Assembly (NCBI RefSeq): GCF_000024785.1
Contig: NC_013441.1
Span: forward strand, 3,596,001 to 3,660,000
Source: Gordonia bronchialis DSM 43247
Lineage (GTDB): Bacteria; Actinomycetota; Actinomycetes; Mycobacteriales; Mycobacteriaceae
DNA length: 64,000 nt
Direction: 5' to 3'
The notes below the pieces were generated by a model. That model was not told the origin of the DNA and searched no databases. It saw nothing but the letters and a program-made list of their open reading frames with translations. Of the stretch, positions 47,170-55,565 are shown in pieces; position 1 is the first letter of the stretch; each line of letters starts with the position of its first letter. The translations under genes and the position numbers were made by a program.

Positions 47170-47508
47170 GGTTGCCCACCTTTCTCTCGCGCCGCGTTCG
47201 CGGCATGGTGAACTCAACCGCCCCCGGTTGGGGCCGGTTGGGCAATCTCCAACGCGGACGTGTCCTGACCGTGATCAGTCCTCTCCGCGAATGTGTCAGA
47301 CGAGCACTTCGTCATCGACTGCGCGAGGGCACCTATGGTGCCACCGACGAGGATATCAGGCGCTTCCGCGACACGGCCGGCATCCGGTGTTTGCGGCGCG
47401 GGCTACTCACCCCGCAACTCGGCGTGAGGAATGGATGAATCCTCGTGCAGCCAAGCATCATTGCCGTATTTCTGAGCCACCTGGTGACTCAAAGATACGG
47501 CGAACTCC
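47170..47508. other. Intergenic region with hairpin repeat copy B
   Basis: No convincing gene is seen in these 339 bases. A plus-strand reading (VLTVISPLRECVRRALRHRL, DEDIRRFRDTAGIRC) has some coding look but no recognisable domain. The last part holds the second hairpin repeat. Confidence 0.5.
47446..47503. repeat. Hairpin repeat, copy B
   Basis: Copy of the unit at 46700-46756, differing at a handful of positions and with one extra base. Arms GCCGTATTTCTGAG / CTCAAAGATACGGC pair with two mismatches. It lies just past the stop of the ABC-F gene on the other strand. Confidence 0.7.
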
Positions 47509-49173
47509 TCACCGCTCGGTGACGCGCCCGCCCTCGACGCGCCAGTGCCGGTCGACGTGCACATTGGCCAGCATCCGACGGTCGTGTGTCACCAGCAGCA
47601 GTGCACCGTCGTAGGAGGCGAGTGCCGATTCCAGTTGTTCGATCGCGGCAAGGTCGAGGTGATTGGTCGGCTCGTCGAGCACCAGGACATTGGTGCCGCG
47701 GGCTTGCAGCAACGCCAACGCCGCCCTGGTGCGCTCCCCCGGCGACAGCTCGCTCACCGGCCGGTTGACGTGGTCGGCGCGTAACCCGAACTTCGCGAGC
47801 AGGGTGCGGACCTCGGCGCTGGTGAAGTCGGGGACGAACTCCTCGAAGCGCTCGGCGAGCGGCCGCGGACCGGTGAAGTGCCGACGCGACTGGTCGATCT
47901 CCCCGATCGCGACGTTGGCACTCAGACGCGCGTCGCCGCTGTCGGGTTCGAGATCGCCGAACAGCAGACGCAACAACGTCGACTTGCCGGCGCCGTTGGG
48001 CCCGGTGATCCCGATCCGCTCCCCTGCGTTGACCTGCAGCGACACCGGACCGAGAACGAAGTCTCCCCGTCGCACAACGGCATCGCTCAGCGTGGACACC
48101 ACAGAACTGGATCGCGGCGCGGAGCCGATCGTGAACTCGAGGACCCACTCTTTGCGTGGTTCGACGACCTCCTCGAGCCGCGCGATCCGGCTCTCCATCT
48201 GCCGAACCTTCTGCGCCTGCTTCTCGCTGGACTCACTGGCCGCACGCCGGCGATGCTTGTCGCTGTCCGGGGCTTTGCGGATCGCGTTGCGCACGCCCTG
48301 ACTCGACCATTCACGCTGCGTCCGGGCCCGGGCCACCAGGTCGGCTTTGCGTTCGGCGAACTCCTCGTATTCCTCACGCCGATGGCGTCGGGCGACCTCC
48401 CGTTCTTCGAGGAAGCTGTCGTAGCCACCACCGAAGACGGTGTTGGTGTGCTGCGCGAGATCGAGTTCGAGCACGCGGGTCACGCTGCGTGACAGAAACT
48501 CTCGGTCGTGGGATACCAGCACCACACCACCGCGCATCCCCTGCACGACCTCCTCGAGACGCGCCAGACCGTCGAGGTCGAGATCGTTAGTGGGCTCGTC
48601 GAGCAAGACGACGTCGAACCGCGAACACAGCAGCGCGGCAAGCCCGACACGCGCCGCCTGCCCGCCGGACAGGTCCGTCATGAGCGCGGATTCGGGTGCG
48701 GGCGTGCCGGTTTCGAGTCCGAGATCGACAAGTGTGGCGGCCAGACGTTCGTCCAGGTCGGGTGCGCCGGTCGCCAGCCAGTGATCGAGGGCGGCGGAGT
48801 ACACGTCGGCCAGATCGTCGGGATGGGCACCGTCGGGCGGGTCGGCCAGCGCGGCGGCCGCCGCATCCATCGCCGCGGTGGCCGCGGCGCATCCGGTTCG
48901 CCGAGCGACGTAGGCGCCGACCGTCTCCCCCGTCACGCGGGCATGCTCCTGGGGCAGCCACCCGACGAAAGCATCAGCCGGAGCACGCGTCACGGTGCCC
49001 TCCAGCGGAGCGAGATCCCCGGCGAGGACCCGTAGCAGCGTCGTCTTGCCGGCCCCGTTGGCTCCGACGACGCCGACGACGTCCCCCGGTGCAACGGTGA
49101 GATCCAGATGGTCGAAGAGGACCCGGTGGGCGTATCCGCCCGCGACGTCTTTGGCGACGAGTGTTGCGGTCAC
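47509..49173 (-). CDS. ABC-F family ATPase
   Basis: The product has 554 residues and two ABC domains without membrane segments. Domain 1: GVVGANGAGKTTLLRVLAGD, LSGGQAARVGLAALL, VVLLDEPTNDLDLDGLARLE. Linker: a long charged coiled-coil (RRHRREEYEEFAERKADLVA; ESSEKQAQKVRQMESRIARL). Domain 2: GITGPNGAGKSTLLRLLFGD, LSPGERTRAALALLQ, VLVLDEPTNHLDLAAIEQLE. ABC-F proteins act on the ribosome E site, some giving antibiotic protection. It lies 1.5 kb from erm. GTG start directly after the upstream stop. Confidence 0.9.
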   Translation of the reverse strand: MTATLVAKDVAGGYAHRVLFDHLDLTVAPGDVVGVVGANGAGKTTLLRVLAGDLAPLEGTVTRAPADAFVGWLPQEHARVTGETVGAYVARRTGCAAATAAMDAAAAALADPPDGAHPDDLADVYSAALDHWLATGAPDLDERLAATLVDLGLETGTPAPESALMTDLSGGQAARVGLAALLCSRFDVVLLDEPTNDLDLDGLARLEEVVQGMRGGVVLVSHDREFLSRSVTRVLELDLAQHTNTVFGGGYDSFLEEREVARRHRREEYEEFAERKADLVARARTQREWSSQGVRNAIRKAPDSDKHRRRAASESSEKQAQKVRQMESRIARLEEVVEPRKEWVLEFTIGSAPRSSSVVSTLSDAVVRRGDFVLGPVSLQVNAGERIGITGPNGAGKSTLLRLLFGDLEPDSGDARLSANVAIGEIDQSRRHFTGPRPLAERFEEFVPDFTSAEVRTLLAKFGLRADHVNRPVSELSPGERTRAALALLQARGTNVLVLDEPTNHLDLAAIEQLESALASYDGALLLVTHDRRMLANVHVDRHWRVEGGRVTER

Positions 49174-49590
49174 TCACGCCACCTGCGGTCGTCGTCGTAC
49201 CTGGCTGCGGTAGATGACGCAATCGAACAATGCCGACTGGATGATGACATCGGCGTGGAAGCTGTCAAGATCCAGCGGTCGCACATGCGGCTCGCGAATG
49301 AGGAAGTCATGCGACGCCGGACCGACGGTCTCGGCGTCGAGGACAAACGTGTCGCCACCGACCTCGGTGATGGTCGCCGTCGTCGCACCGTCCCAGGATC
49401 GGATGTGGGCCCAGTGCCGAATCCCGCAGCCCTCGATCGCCTCGATGAGGAGCCGGGCCACATACTCGTCGAAAACCTCAGTGGTGAGAGATCGCGCCGT
49501 CCGCACCGCAATGAGCGCGCTGCGATATGACACGCGGTGGCGTCGTGCATATTCGCGGGCCGCCCGCTTTTCGGCTGCATTGCTGGTCAT
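49174..49590 (-). CDS. Hypothetical protein next to ABC-F gene
   Basis: The product has 138 residues. A basic N-terminal helix (SNAAEKRAAREYARRHRVSY) resembles an HTH-like or nucleic-acid-binding segment. The rest (VARLLIEAIEGCGIRHWAHI; ATITEVGGDTFVLDAETVGP) looks like a compact alpha-beta domain. The stop abuts the ABC-F GTG with no gap, so the two are likely co-translated. Not recognised. Confidence 0.6.
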   Translation of the reverse strand: MTSNAAEKRAAREYARRHRVSYRSALIAVRTARSLTTEVFDEYVARLLIEAIEGCGIRHWAHIRSWDGATTATITEVGGDTFVLDAETVGPASHDFLIREPHVRPLDLDSFHADVIIQSALFDCVIYRSQVRRRPQVA

Positions 49591-49828
49591 GACCACGTAA
49601 TCCGTTCTACGGCTCTGCCCGCGTTCGCACCGTATCGGATGAAAGCCACCAGACGGCAACGTCCTTCGCAGATCCGGCGGACCTTGCCCTCAACGCCGGT
49701 ATCCGAAAGAACGCGGGTCTTCGGTATCCGGCTCGGGAGGCTATGCGAGTAGCACTGGGCCTGAGTCTAGCCCACCAGCGCAGGCGGACAGCCCCAGCAC
49801 GGATGTGTGCTCTCCATCGGCCGAGGAT

Positions 49829-50413
49829 TCACGAACGCTTGATGTAGAGGCCCGACCAACCCGAGATCGATCCGGTCACGGTGATGACCGGTCCTCCGCG
49901 CTCCGACGGGGCCCCGGCCTTGTCCTTGATGGAGGACCACCCCGACCGCGACAGATCCGGGTAGCGGATCTCCTGGGTGCGCCCTAAGCGGACCTTCACA
50001 CTCGACGCCGAGACCTGGAGTTCCAAGTCCATGAGTGGCACACGAAACACGGCGTTGCTGAAGTCGAGGTCGGCGGTCCCCATCGAGCCGGTGACGAGTA
50101 TGCGCGGCGGCACCTCCCAAACACCCCTGCGGCGCACGGTCTGCCAGTTCACGTCGAGCTGCATCGGCACGCTCGTCGCTGGTCGCGCGAGAGCTGCGGC
50201 CGGCTCGTCGGGAAACAGTGAGGCCGCGGTCGGCAGGCCGTCGACGGTAACGCGCAGCTGGCCGCGTGTGCGCGCGGCATAGACCGCACCCGACCGGTCC
50301 TCGAACGCGGTGACGTCGAGATACCCCGACGAGAAGGCATCGTTGAGCAGTCCGATGGCACGTTCCCGTTCTGGGTTCCCTACCAAGATGTCGTCTTTGT
50401 CGGTTTCGCCCAT
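49829..50413 (-). CDS. DUF1707 domain protein
   Basis: The product has 194 residues. NPERERAIGLLNDAFSSGYL followed by DVTAFEDRSGAVYAARTRGQ and LRVTVDGLP is the DUF1707 SHOCT-like domain. The second half (VTGSMGTADLDFSNAVFRVP; LMDLELQVSASSVKVRL; VITVTGSISGWSGLYIKR) is a beta-rich adhesin-like DUF2154-type region. No transmembrane helix is obvious. Function unknown. Divergent from the erm leader. An ATG 9 bases upstream is an alternative start. Confidence 0.85.
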   Translation of the reverse strand: MGETDKDDILVGNPERERAIGLLNDAFSSGYLDVTAFEDRSGAVYAARTRGQLRVTVDGLPTAASLFPDEPAAALARPATSVPMQLDVNWQTVRRRGVWEVPPRILVTGSMGTADLDFSNAVFRVPLMDLELQVSASSVKVRLGRTQEIRYPDLSRSGWSSIKDKAGAPSERGGPVITVTGSISGWSGLYIKRS

Positions 50414-50500
50414 GGTCAACATGGTAGGGGTGGCCGGCACTGGCCGGCCGGGCTCATGCCGCGGGCAGAAAACCTGTCGCGGACGATGCCCGCAAACGAC

Positions 50501-50506
50501 TACCGT
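50501..50506 (+). promoter_or_regulatory. Candidate -10 box of the erm leader transcript
   Basis: TACCGT (TAnnnT) ends 7 bases before the leader-peptide ATG at 50514. If used, the RNA would be essentially leaderless, as is common in actinobacteria. An AGAAAACC stretch upstream could serve an activator such as WhiB7; that is speculation. Confidence 0.4.
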
Positions 50507-50513
50507 CGCCGCC

Positions 50514-50582
50514 ATGGGAACGCTCTACAGTGCGCCGTCGTCGGCGCGCAACACGAACATGGGTCGGCTGCGTCGCGCCTGA
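50514..50582 (+). CDS. Putative macrolide-sensing leader peptide of erm
   Basis: A 22-residue ORF (MGTLYSAPSSARNTNMGRLR, then RA) ends with TGA inside the loop of a perfect 9-bp hairpin. It contains Arg-Leu-Arg at residues 18-20, the arginine-X-arginine type motif at which macrolide-bound ribosomes are known to stall in ErmDL-type leaders. The 3' codons overlap the 5' arm of that hairpin, so a ribosome paused on Leu19 would open it. It lies 136 bases ahead of the erm GTG. Translation and stalling are inferred. Confidence 0.55.
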   Translation: MGTLYSAPSSARNTNMGRLRRA

Positions 50583-50647
50583 CGGCGCGACGACTCATTG
50601 TCTTTCTCGCGCCGTCGACCGAGATGTCCATGCACCTCGGCCGCGAG
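50532..50647 (+). promoter_or_regulatory. Candidate attenuator: ladder of mutually exclusive hairpins
   Basis: Six segments can pair with their neighbours: A GCGCCG (50532-50537), B CGGCGC (50542-50547), C CGTCGCGCC (50571-50579), D GGCGCGACG (50584-50592), E CGCGCCGTC (50608-50616), F CGCGAG (50642-50647). A:B, C:D and D:E (through GACGGCGCG at 50581-50589) are perfect. B:C pairs over six bases, and E:F pairs CTCGCG with CGCGAG. Adjacent pairings exclude each other, the layout of translational or transcriptional attenuators. Confidence 0.5.
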
Positions 50648-50717
50648 ATCATCGCCGTGTGCGGTTCATTCGCCGCTGCTGGGTTGCGCCACGTCACGAT
50701 CCACGCTGGAGCGCACC

Positions 50718-51479
50718 GTGCCCACTTCCTCGTCACATGGCGGACGCCATGAGCTCGGACAGAACTTCCTCGTCCACCAGCCCACCATCCAACGCATCGT
50801 CGATCTCATCGACGCCACCGACGGGCCCATCCTCGAGATCGGCTCTGGCGGTGGCGCGCTCACCGCGCACCTGGCCGCCCTCGACCGGCCGCTGACCGCC
50901 ATCGACATCGACGCACGCCTCATACATTCTCTGCGACAGCGGTTTCCACACATCAACGCGCTGCATGCCGATGTGCTCACCCACGTCATCGACGCGCCGG
51001 TGGTCGTGGGCAACATTCCGTTCCATCTGACCAGCGCCATCCTGCGACGACTCCTCGGCCATGACACGTGGACCGATTCCGTTCTGCTCGTGCAGTGGGA
51101 GGTGGCACGACGCCGAGCGGGGGTCGGGGGTGCCACCATGATGACGGCGCAAGCGGCGCCGTGGTTCGACTTCGCGCTACACGGCCGTGTTCCGGCCCGC
51201 GCCTTTCGACCGGCGCCCACCGTCGACGGCGGAATCCTCACCATCGCACGCCGTCGCCGGCCGCTGATCGATCCCCGCGACCGACGTCGCTACGAACGTT
51301 TCGTCGGTGACGTCTTCACCGGCCGGGGCCGTGGCATCGCAGCGATCCTCCGTCGCCACGCCGACGGCCGGCGGGTCGCCGACGCCTTGCGTCGCTCCGG
51401 AGTCGGACCATGGGCGTTGCCACGCGATCTTGATGTCGCACAATGGGTTTCGCTGTGGACCACCATCGGTAAACGATGA
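50718..51479 (+). CDS. erm: Erm-type 23S rRNA (adenine-N6) methyltransferase
   Basis: The product has 253 residues. Erm signatures: GGRHELGQNFLVHQPTIQRI at the N-terminus, ILEIGSGGGALTAHLAALDR (SAM-binding), TAIDIDARLIHSLRQRF, the catalytic VVVGNIPFHLTSAILRRLLG, and VQWEVARRRAGVGG. It is closest in style to the chromosomal Erm of mycobacteria and Rhodococcus, which methylates A2058 and gives MLS resistance. The GTG start has TGGAG six bases upstream. A long structured leader precedes it. KsgA is a distant alternative, but the GRHELGQNFL start favours Erm. Confidence 0.9.
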   Translation: MPTSSSHGGRHELGQNFLVHQPTIQRIVDLIDATDGPILEIGSGGGALTAHLAALDRPLTAIDIDARLIHSLRQRFPHINALHADVLTHVIDAPVVVGNIPFHLTSAILRRLLGHDTWTDSVLLVQWEVARRRAGVGGATMMTAQAAPWFDFALHGRVPARAFRPAPTVDGGILTIARRRRPLIDPRDRRRYERFVGDVFTGRGRGIAAILRRHADGRRVADALRRSGVGPWALPRDLDVAQWVSLWTTIGKR

Positions 51480-51524
51480 TCGCGGGACCGTGCGGGTCAC
51501 TTCAATGGGTCGGCCGCGTTGTTC

Positions 51525-52243
51525 TCACCGCGGAAAGGAGCACACGCTGTTCGGACGGCGCGATGCGATGCCACCGGGAAGTTGACGACGCGCTGCGCGT
51601 TCGGCCGCGGCGTGTGTCGGCTGGGCGCCGCGCGGAACGTAGACGTGGGTGTCGGGGCCGGCCTGCACATAGCGACTCTCGACGTCGGCCATCCGCAACC
51701 GCGGATTGTCCGCGAAGGGGTGGCCGGCCGGAACGGCGAGTCGCTGCGACTCGCTCATGAGTGGCTCGTGATCGAGACTCGTGGTGTCGAACGGTTCGAC
51801 GACGATCGCCACGTCGGCGTCACCGGAACGCAGCAGCCCGGCCTGCTCGCGCCAGCCGGTGAACGCGATCTCGACGGGAACCGCCGCGTGCTCAGCGCGG
51901 TACACCGCGAGCACATCCTCCAGCAGGCCGCCTTCGACATCCGCTTTCACGGCGAGGACCAGTGGACTGTCCGCGGCGTCCGCCCGTCGTCGGGCACGGT
52001 TCGTCGCGGCGTCGAGTGCGAGGAGTGCGTCTCGCACATCCCCGAGCAACGATGCACCCGGCTCGGTGAGGACGACATGCCGGGTCGTGCGCTCGAACAG
52101 GCGAACCCCGAGTTCGGCCTCGAGTCCGGAGATGGCGCGGGACAGGGCGGCGCGATGCCCACCCGCTCGGCGGCCCGCGCGAAGTTGAGTTCCTCGGCGA
52201 CCGCAACGAAGTAGCGCAGCGGCCGAGACTCCACCTGATTCAT
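51525..52243 (-). pseudogene. LysR-family regulator, one frame break, short C-terminus
   Basis: The HTH starts in one frame (RPLRYFVAVAEELNFARAAE, then RVGIAPP) and continues in the next (LSRAISGLEAELGVRLFERT, then TRHVVLTEPG). The change near 52155 in GCCGCCCTGTCCC fits one missing base. The substrate domain follows (PLVLAVKADVEGGLLEDVLA; LLRSGDADVAIVVEPFD). The total, about 240 residues, is 50 short of a normal LysR, so the C-terminus may be lost too. Divergent from the NmrA-like gene, which it would regulate. Confidence 0.75.
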
Positions 52244-52312
52244 ACCTTCAGGGTAATGACCAGGTCCGAGCCGGTCCTTCTCATCGTGACGCCGCCGCGC
52301 CAGCATCGAATC

Positions 52313-53187
52313 ATGATCGTGATAGCCACTCCCACCGGCACCATCGGCGCCGCAGTTGCCGAATCCCTCAACGCCGCCGGCCAGGCGCTACGACTGATCG
52401 TTCGCGACCCCGCCAAGCTCCCGCCGCGCCTAACGCAGCACGCCGAGGTGGTGGTGGGCTCCCACAATGACCCGGCCGTGCTCGATCAGGCCCTCACCGG
52501 AGCCGATGCCTTGTTCGTCGTGGTACCGCCGGATTTCCGGGCCGACGACGTGACGGAGTACTACCTCGGCTTCGCACGGCCGATCGCCGACGCCGTCCGG
52601 GTCTCCCGCGGGTCGTCGCCGTGTCGTCGTTGGGTCGGGGCTTCACGCAACCCGCAGGCATGCTGTCGGCGGCCTGGGCGATGGACGGCGTCCTCGAATC
52701 CAGCGGCGCCGCCTACCGGTCGCTACAGGCGGCGTTCTTCATGGAAAACCTTCTCCACCAAAGCGATTCGATCACCACCGGAACGTTCACGATGACGGCC
52801 GATCCGGATTCCGAGGTCGCCACCGTGGCCTGCAGCGACATCGCAGACGCCGCGGCCACGTTGCTCAGCGATGCGACGTGGACCGGGTCGCAGGGCATAC
52901 CGATCCGGGACCCGCACGATCACACGCCCCGTCAGCTGGGGCAGATCATGTCCGAGGCGCTGCGACGATCCGTCGTCTATCGGCAGAGCACGTTTGCCGA
53001 GTACCGCGAATCGTATGCAGCCCACGGGGCGAGCCCGGCAACCGTGCAGGGCCTCGTCGAGATGGCCGAGGCTCAAGCCGCCGGGGTGTATCCGCCCGCT
53101 GACGGCAATGGGAACGGCACGACGTTCGCCGAGTGGTGCGCGACGGTGCTGACCAGGGCGGTCACAGCTCCCGCGGCGTCGAGGTGA
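52313..53187 (+). pseudogene. NmrA-like NAD(P)-binding protein, one frame break
   Basis: First frame: MIVIATPTGTIGAAVAESLN, AGQALRLIVRDPAKLPPRL, ADALFVVVPPDFRADDVTEY. Second frame: RVVAVSSLGRGFTQPAGMLS, YRSLQAAFFMENLLHQSDSI, TVACSDIADAAATLL, PRQLGQIMSEALRRSVVYRQ. Together they form a complete NmrA/atypical SDR without a catalytic Tyr-x3-Lys, a redox-sensing or isomerase-like type. The frame changes near 52605 in TCTCCCGCGGG, fitting one lost base. Divergent from the LysR gene, itself frame-broken. Confidence 0.8.
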
Positions 53188-53306
53188 CCGCACTCACCTT
53201 GTTGGGGCGCACTCGTGGCGGCACCGGCCACGGTGTCGATTCGCGCAGGTAGCCAACCGCCTGTTCACCGACCATTGCAGCACGGGATAAGTGCAACACT
53301 GGTCCA

Positions 53307-53552
53307 GTGGCAAACCTGACGATCACCGTCGACGATGAGACATTGAAGCGGGCACGCATCCGCGCCATCGAGCGCGGCGAATCGGTGAATCGGTATCTCG
53401 CACAACGCCTTGCCGAGTACGCGGCAAGCGCCAGACGCGAGCGCGCGGTAGCCGACTTCGTTGGCCTCTCGCGCGAGCTGAGCGGAACCTCGGGCGGTAC
53501 CGGATGGACCCGCGAAGAGCTCTACGACGCCGCAACCGAAGCCGATCGGTGA
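53307..53552 (+). CDS. VapB-like ribbon-helix-helix antitoxin
   Basis: The product has 81 residues. LTITVDDETLKRARIRAIER, then GESVNRYLAQRLAEYAA, is an RHH domain. The C-terminal part (SGTSGGTGWTREELYDAATE) is the typical toxin-binding tail. GTG start. Its last codon overlaps the start of a broken PIN toxin gene. Confidence 0.82.
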   Translation: MANLTITVDDETLKRARIRAIERGESVNRYLAQRLAEYAASARRERAVADFVGLSRELSGTSGGTGWTREELYDAATEADR

Positions 53553-53770
53553 CCCTCTTCCTCGACACCAACCTCATCGCCTACCAATTCGACGACAGCC
53601 TTCCCGGGAAGCAGTTGCGCGCGCGAGAGGTGTTCATCGCGGATGCCACCAACGCCGTCACAGCGCCCAGGTCCTCATCGAGTTGCATTCGGTACTCACC
53701 CGCAAGCTGGGGCGGACGCGGGACGAAGTCGCGCGTGTCCTCGATGCTCGGGCAGACGGCGAGCGAATGA
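53549..53770 (+). pseudogene. Truncated PIN-domain toxin
   Basis: Starts as a VapC (TLFLDTNLIAYQFDDSLPGK, then REVFIADATNAVTA). After a frame change near 53666 (ACAGCGCCCAGG, one base missing) it continues QVLIELHSVLTRKLGRTRDE, then VARVLDARADGERMT, and runs into the 3' end of the Fic gene. The last two PIN aspartates are absent, so the toxin is dead even if the frameshift is an error. The antitoxin may now act as an orphan. Confidence 0.7.
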
Positions 53771-53792
53771 CGCCAGGCCGTCGCCCGGATAG

Positions 53793-55079
53793 TCACCCCC
53801 CGCCCAGTTCGAGAAGCGACATGCCCTGCTGGGTGAGCCGAAAGCGCAACGGTTTCCTCGTCACCGTTTCAATGATCCCGGCGTCGTCCAGGCGCTGCAG
53901 CCGTGGGCGGGCGAACTGATTTGATCGACCCATCGCGTCGGCCAGGGTGCTCATCTTGACGGCGCGGTTTGGATCGATGTGGTGAGCCTGGCCCAGGGTG
54001 AACAGGATGGAAGCGATATCGCCGGACTCCACGGGCGGCGGCGACTCTCGATCGAGTCCGACGTTCAGCGGAAACTGTTCATCCTCGACCAGAACGCTGA
54101 CCCGAACCGCAAGCGTCTCGATCTTCTGTCGACGTTCGGAAAGGTCCAGCAACAGGCGATGTTGCGCCTCGCCGATGAGCTCGAGCATCTCGATCAGGAA
54201 TGGCGTCAGATCTCCGCGGTTCAGCGGATTCTCCGTGTCAGTGAACGCCCGGTAGTAGCGATCCTTGTTGTCGGCGACCGTCGCCGACAGCGCCAGGCTC
54301 GCATAGGGCGCCAATACCTGCCGGAGGTCCAACGCAAGGAGGTAGCGCCCGGTCCGGCCGTTACCGTCGTAGAACGGGTGCGTGTATTCGAAGATGAAGT
54401 GCGCGGCCACGGCCCTGATTAGCCGGGGAACCGACTCGTCGCGGCCTTGGCTCAGCATCAGCACGAGCGCGTCGTCGATTGCCGACTCGGGCACGACGCC
54501 GGTGTGCACGATTCTGGTTCCTGACTCGACCGACACCGAACCTCGCCGGAACCGAACCCCGTCGGGGGCGTCTTCGTCACGTATCTCACCCGCGGTTACC
54601 GCGTCATAGACAGTACGGACATCGTCGAGTGTCTGTGGGCTTTCGGCCTCGTCGTTACCGATGTCGAGGTAGAGCCGCACCATCTCCGTGAATCGCTTGC
54701 TCGCGGTAGGTCGCTCCGCCCGGACCGCCTTGATCGCCGCGCTGATCTCCTTCCGAGTAGAGCGGACCTGTTCGATCTCGTTGGTCGCCTGGATCTCGTC
54801 GATCACCATTCGCTGCAGGTAGTGGTGCTGCGCCCGGCCTGGTAACCCATCCCACTCGGCCTGGATCTTCGGTTCGAAGCTCATGATCCGTTCGATCAAC
54901 GCGGCGACTTCAGGTGTCATCAGCGCGAACATCGAAGACTCGCCGATCATCATGTCCCAGTGGATCGAGGCGGGCGAGTCTCGGCGAGCTCGCTCCTCGG
55001 CGTCGGCACCGACCCGATCCCGTTGGTGAAAGATCGACTTCAACGTTCTATACGGCACCTGATGTGTCTCCGTATCCAC
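53793..55079 (-). CDS. Fic-family AMPylase/adenylyltransferase-like protein
   Basis: The product has 428 residues. The active-site motif FEYTHPFYDGNGRTGRYLLA is intact (His, Asn, two Arg). An N-terminal IQATNEIEQVRSTRKE segment resembles the inhibitory (S/T)xxxE helix of class II Fic proteins, so it may be self-inhibited. The C-terminal 100 residues hold a winged HTH-like domain (AVKMSTLADAMGRSNQFARP; LQRLDDAGIIETVTRKPLRF). Start: ATG of MDTETHQVPYR. Genomic setting is accessory DNA beside an IS element. Confidence 0.9.
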   Translation of the reverse strand: MDTETHQVPYRTLKSIFHQRDRVGADAEERARRDSPASIHWDMMIGESSMFALMTPEVAALIERIMSFEPKIQAEWDGLPGRAQHHYLQRMVIDEIQATNEIEQVRSTRKEISAAIKAVRAERPTASKRFTEMVRLYLDIGNDEAESPQTLDDVRTVYDAVTAGEIRDEDAPDGVRFRRGSVSVESGTRIVHTGVVPESAIDDALVLMLSQGRDESVPRLIRAVAAHFIFEYTHPFYDGNGRTGRYLLALDLRQVLAPYASLALSATVADNKDRYYRAFTDTENPLNRGDLTPFLIEMLELIGEAQHRLLLDLSERRQKIETLAVRVSVLVEDEQFPLNVGLDRESPPPVESGDIASILFTLGQAHHIDPNRAVKMSTLADAMGRSNQFARPRLQRLDDAGIIETVTRKPLRFRLTQQGMSLLELGGG

Positions 55080-55534
55080 CGTCGTTAACCGCGTGTCGTA
55101 GCTAACCTATTTTATGCAGAACCCAATCTAGATCAAATAGGCTTTGTGCAAGAGGCTGCTTGTATGACCACCATCGGCTGCGCATCGCCAGCCCGGGCCT
55201 CCCTGTATTGGCAGTCGTTGCTCCCGCGCGTTGGTGCATTCTCGGCACATTGCGGGAATTCGAAAAGACTAAGACCAGGTCAGAAACAGTGTCTGACCTG
55301 GTCTTTCGATTGTGGAGGTAGCGCGACAGTGCTCGAACCTTGCCCCCTCCCTGCAACGGGCCACATCGTCCCACCGGATGATTCGACGTCGGCCCAGGTC
55401 AGCGGCGACTTCGCGGGAGTTCGCGCAGCGTCTGCCGTGCCCGGTACCGCGTCTCACGGAGGCGATGCTGGACGAGGCGGAGCGCCGTTACAGGTCCGGT
55501 GAGATCCTGCGGTTGATCGCGGGCGATCTGGGGG
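55080..55534. other. Gene-poor stretch between Fic and IS element
   Basis: Contains an inverted repeat CCTATTT...AAATAGG near the Fic promoter (about 55106-55142), a perfect 14-bp terminator hairpin, a short sequence at 55310-55348 loosely resembling a tRNA 3' end followed by a terminator, and a recombinase-like HTH fragment cut by the IS. No complete gene is seen. Confidence 0.5.
55271..55305. terminator. Perfect terminator hairpin
   Basis: Arms AAGACCAGGTCAGA / TCTGACCTGGTCTT (14 bp) with a 7-base loop, followed by TC. It would end transcripts on either strand. The gene it once served is not evident. Confidence 0.7.
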
Positions 55535-55537
55535 TGA
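55440..55537 (+). pseudogene. Recombinase/transposase HTH fragment cut by IS3 element
   Basis: PRLTEAMLDEAERRYRSGEI, then LRLIAGDLGVNR, resembles the C-terminal HTH of serine recombinases or an IS transposase N-terminus. The open frame stops being meaningful at the left IS end. Its continuation is not found beyond the right IS end, so flanking DNA was lost. Confidence 0.35.
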
Positions 55538-55561
55538 ACCGTCCTGGATCGGATAGAGACC
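55535..55561. repeat. Left terminal inverted repeat of the IS3 element
   Basis: TGAACCGTCCTGGATCGG followed by ATAGAGACC. Pairs with the end at 56844-56870, differing at four positions. Confidence 0.85.
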
Positions 55562-55565
55562 TGGT

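Noticed and set aside
50623..50752. Plus-strand ORF MSMHLGREIIAVCG... overlapping the erm start
   Set aside because: No domain or SD; probably a chance frame in the erm leader, though a second leader ORF cannot be excluded.
55310..55348. tRNA-like 3' end (GTGGAGGTAGC...CTCGAACC) followed by a terminator, similar in layout to the tRNA-Ala end
   Set aside because: The T-arm does not pair and no anticodon arm is found; at most a weak resemblance, not an att copy I can support.
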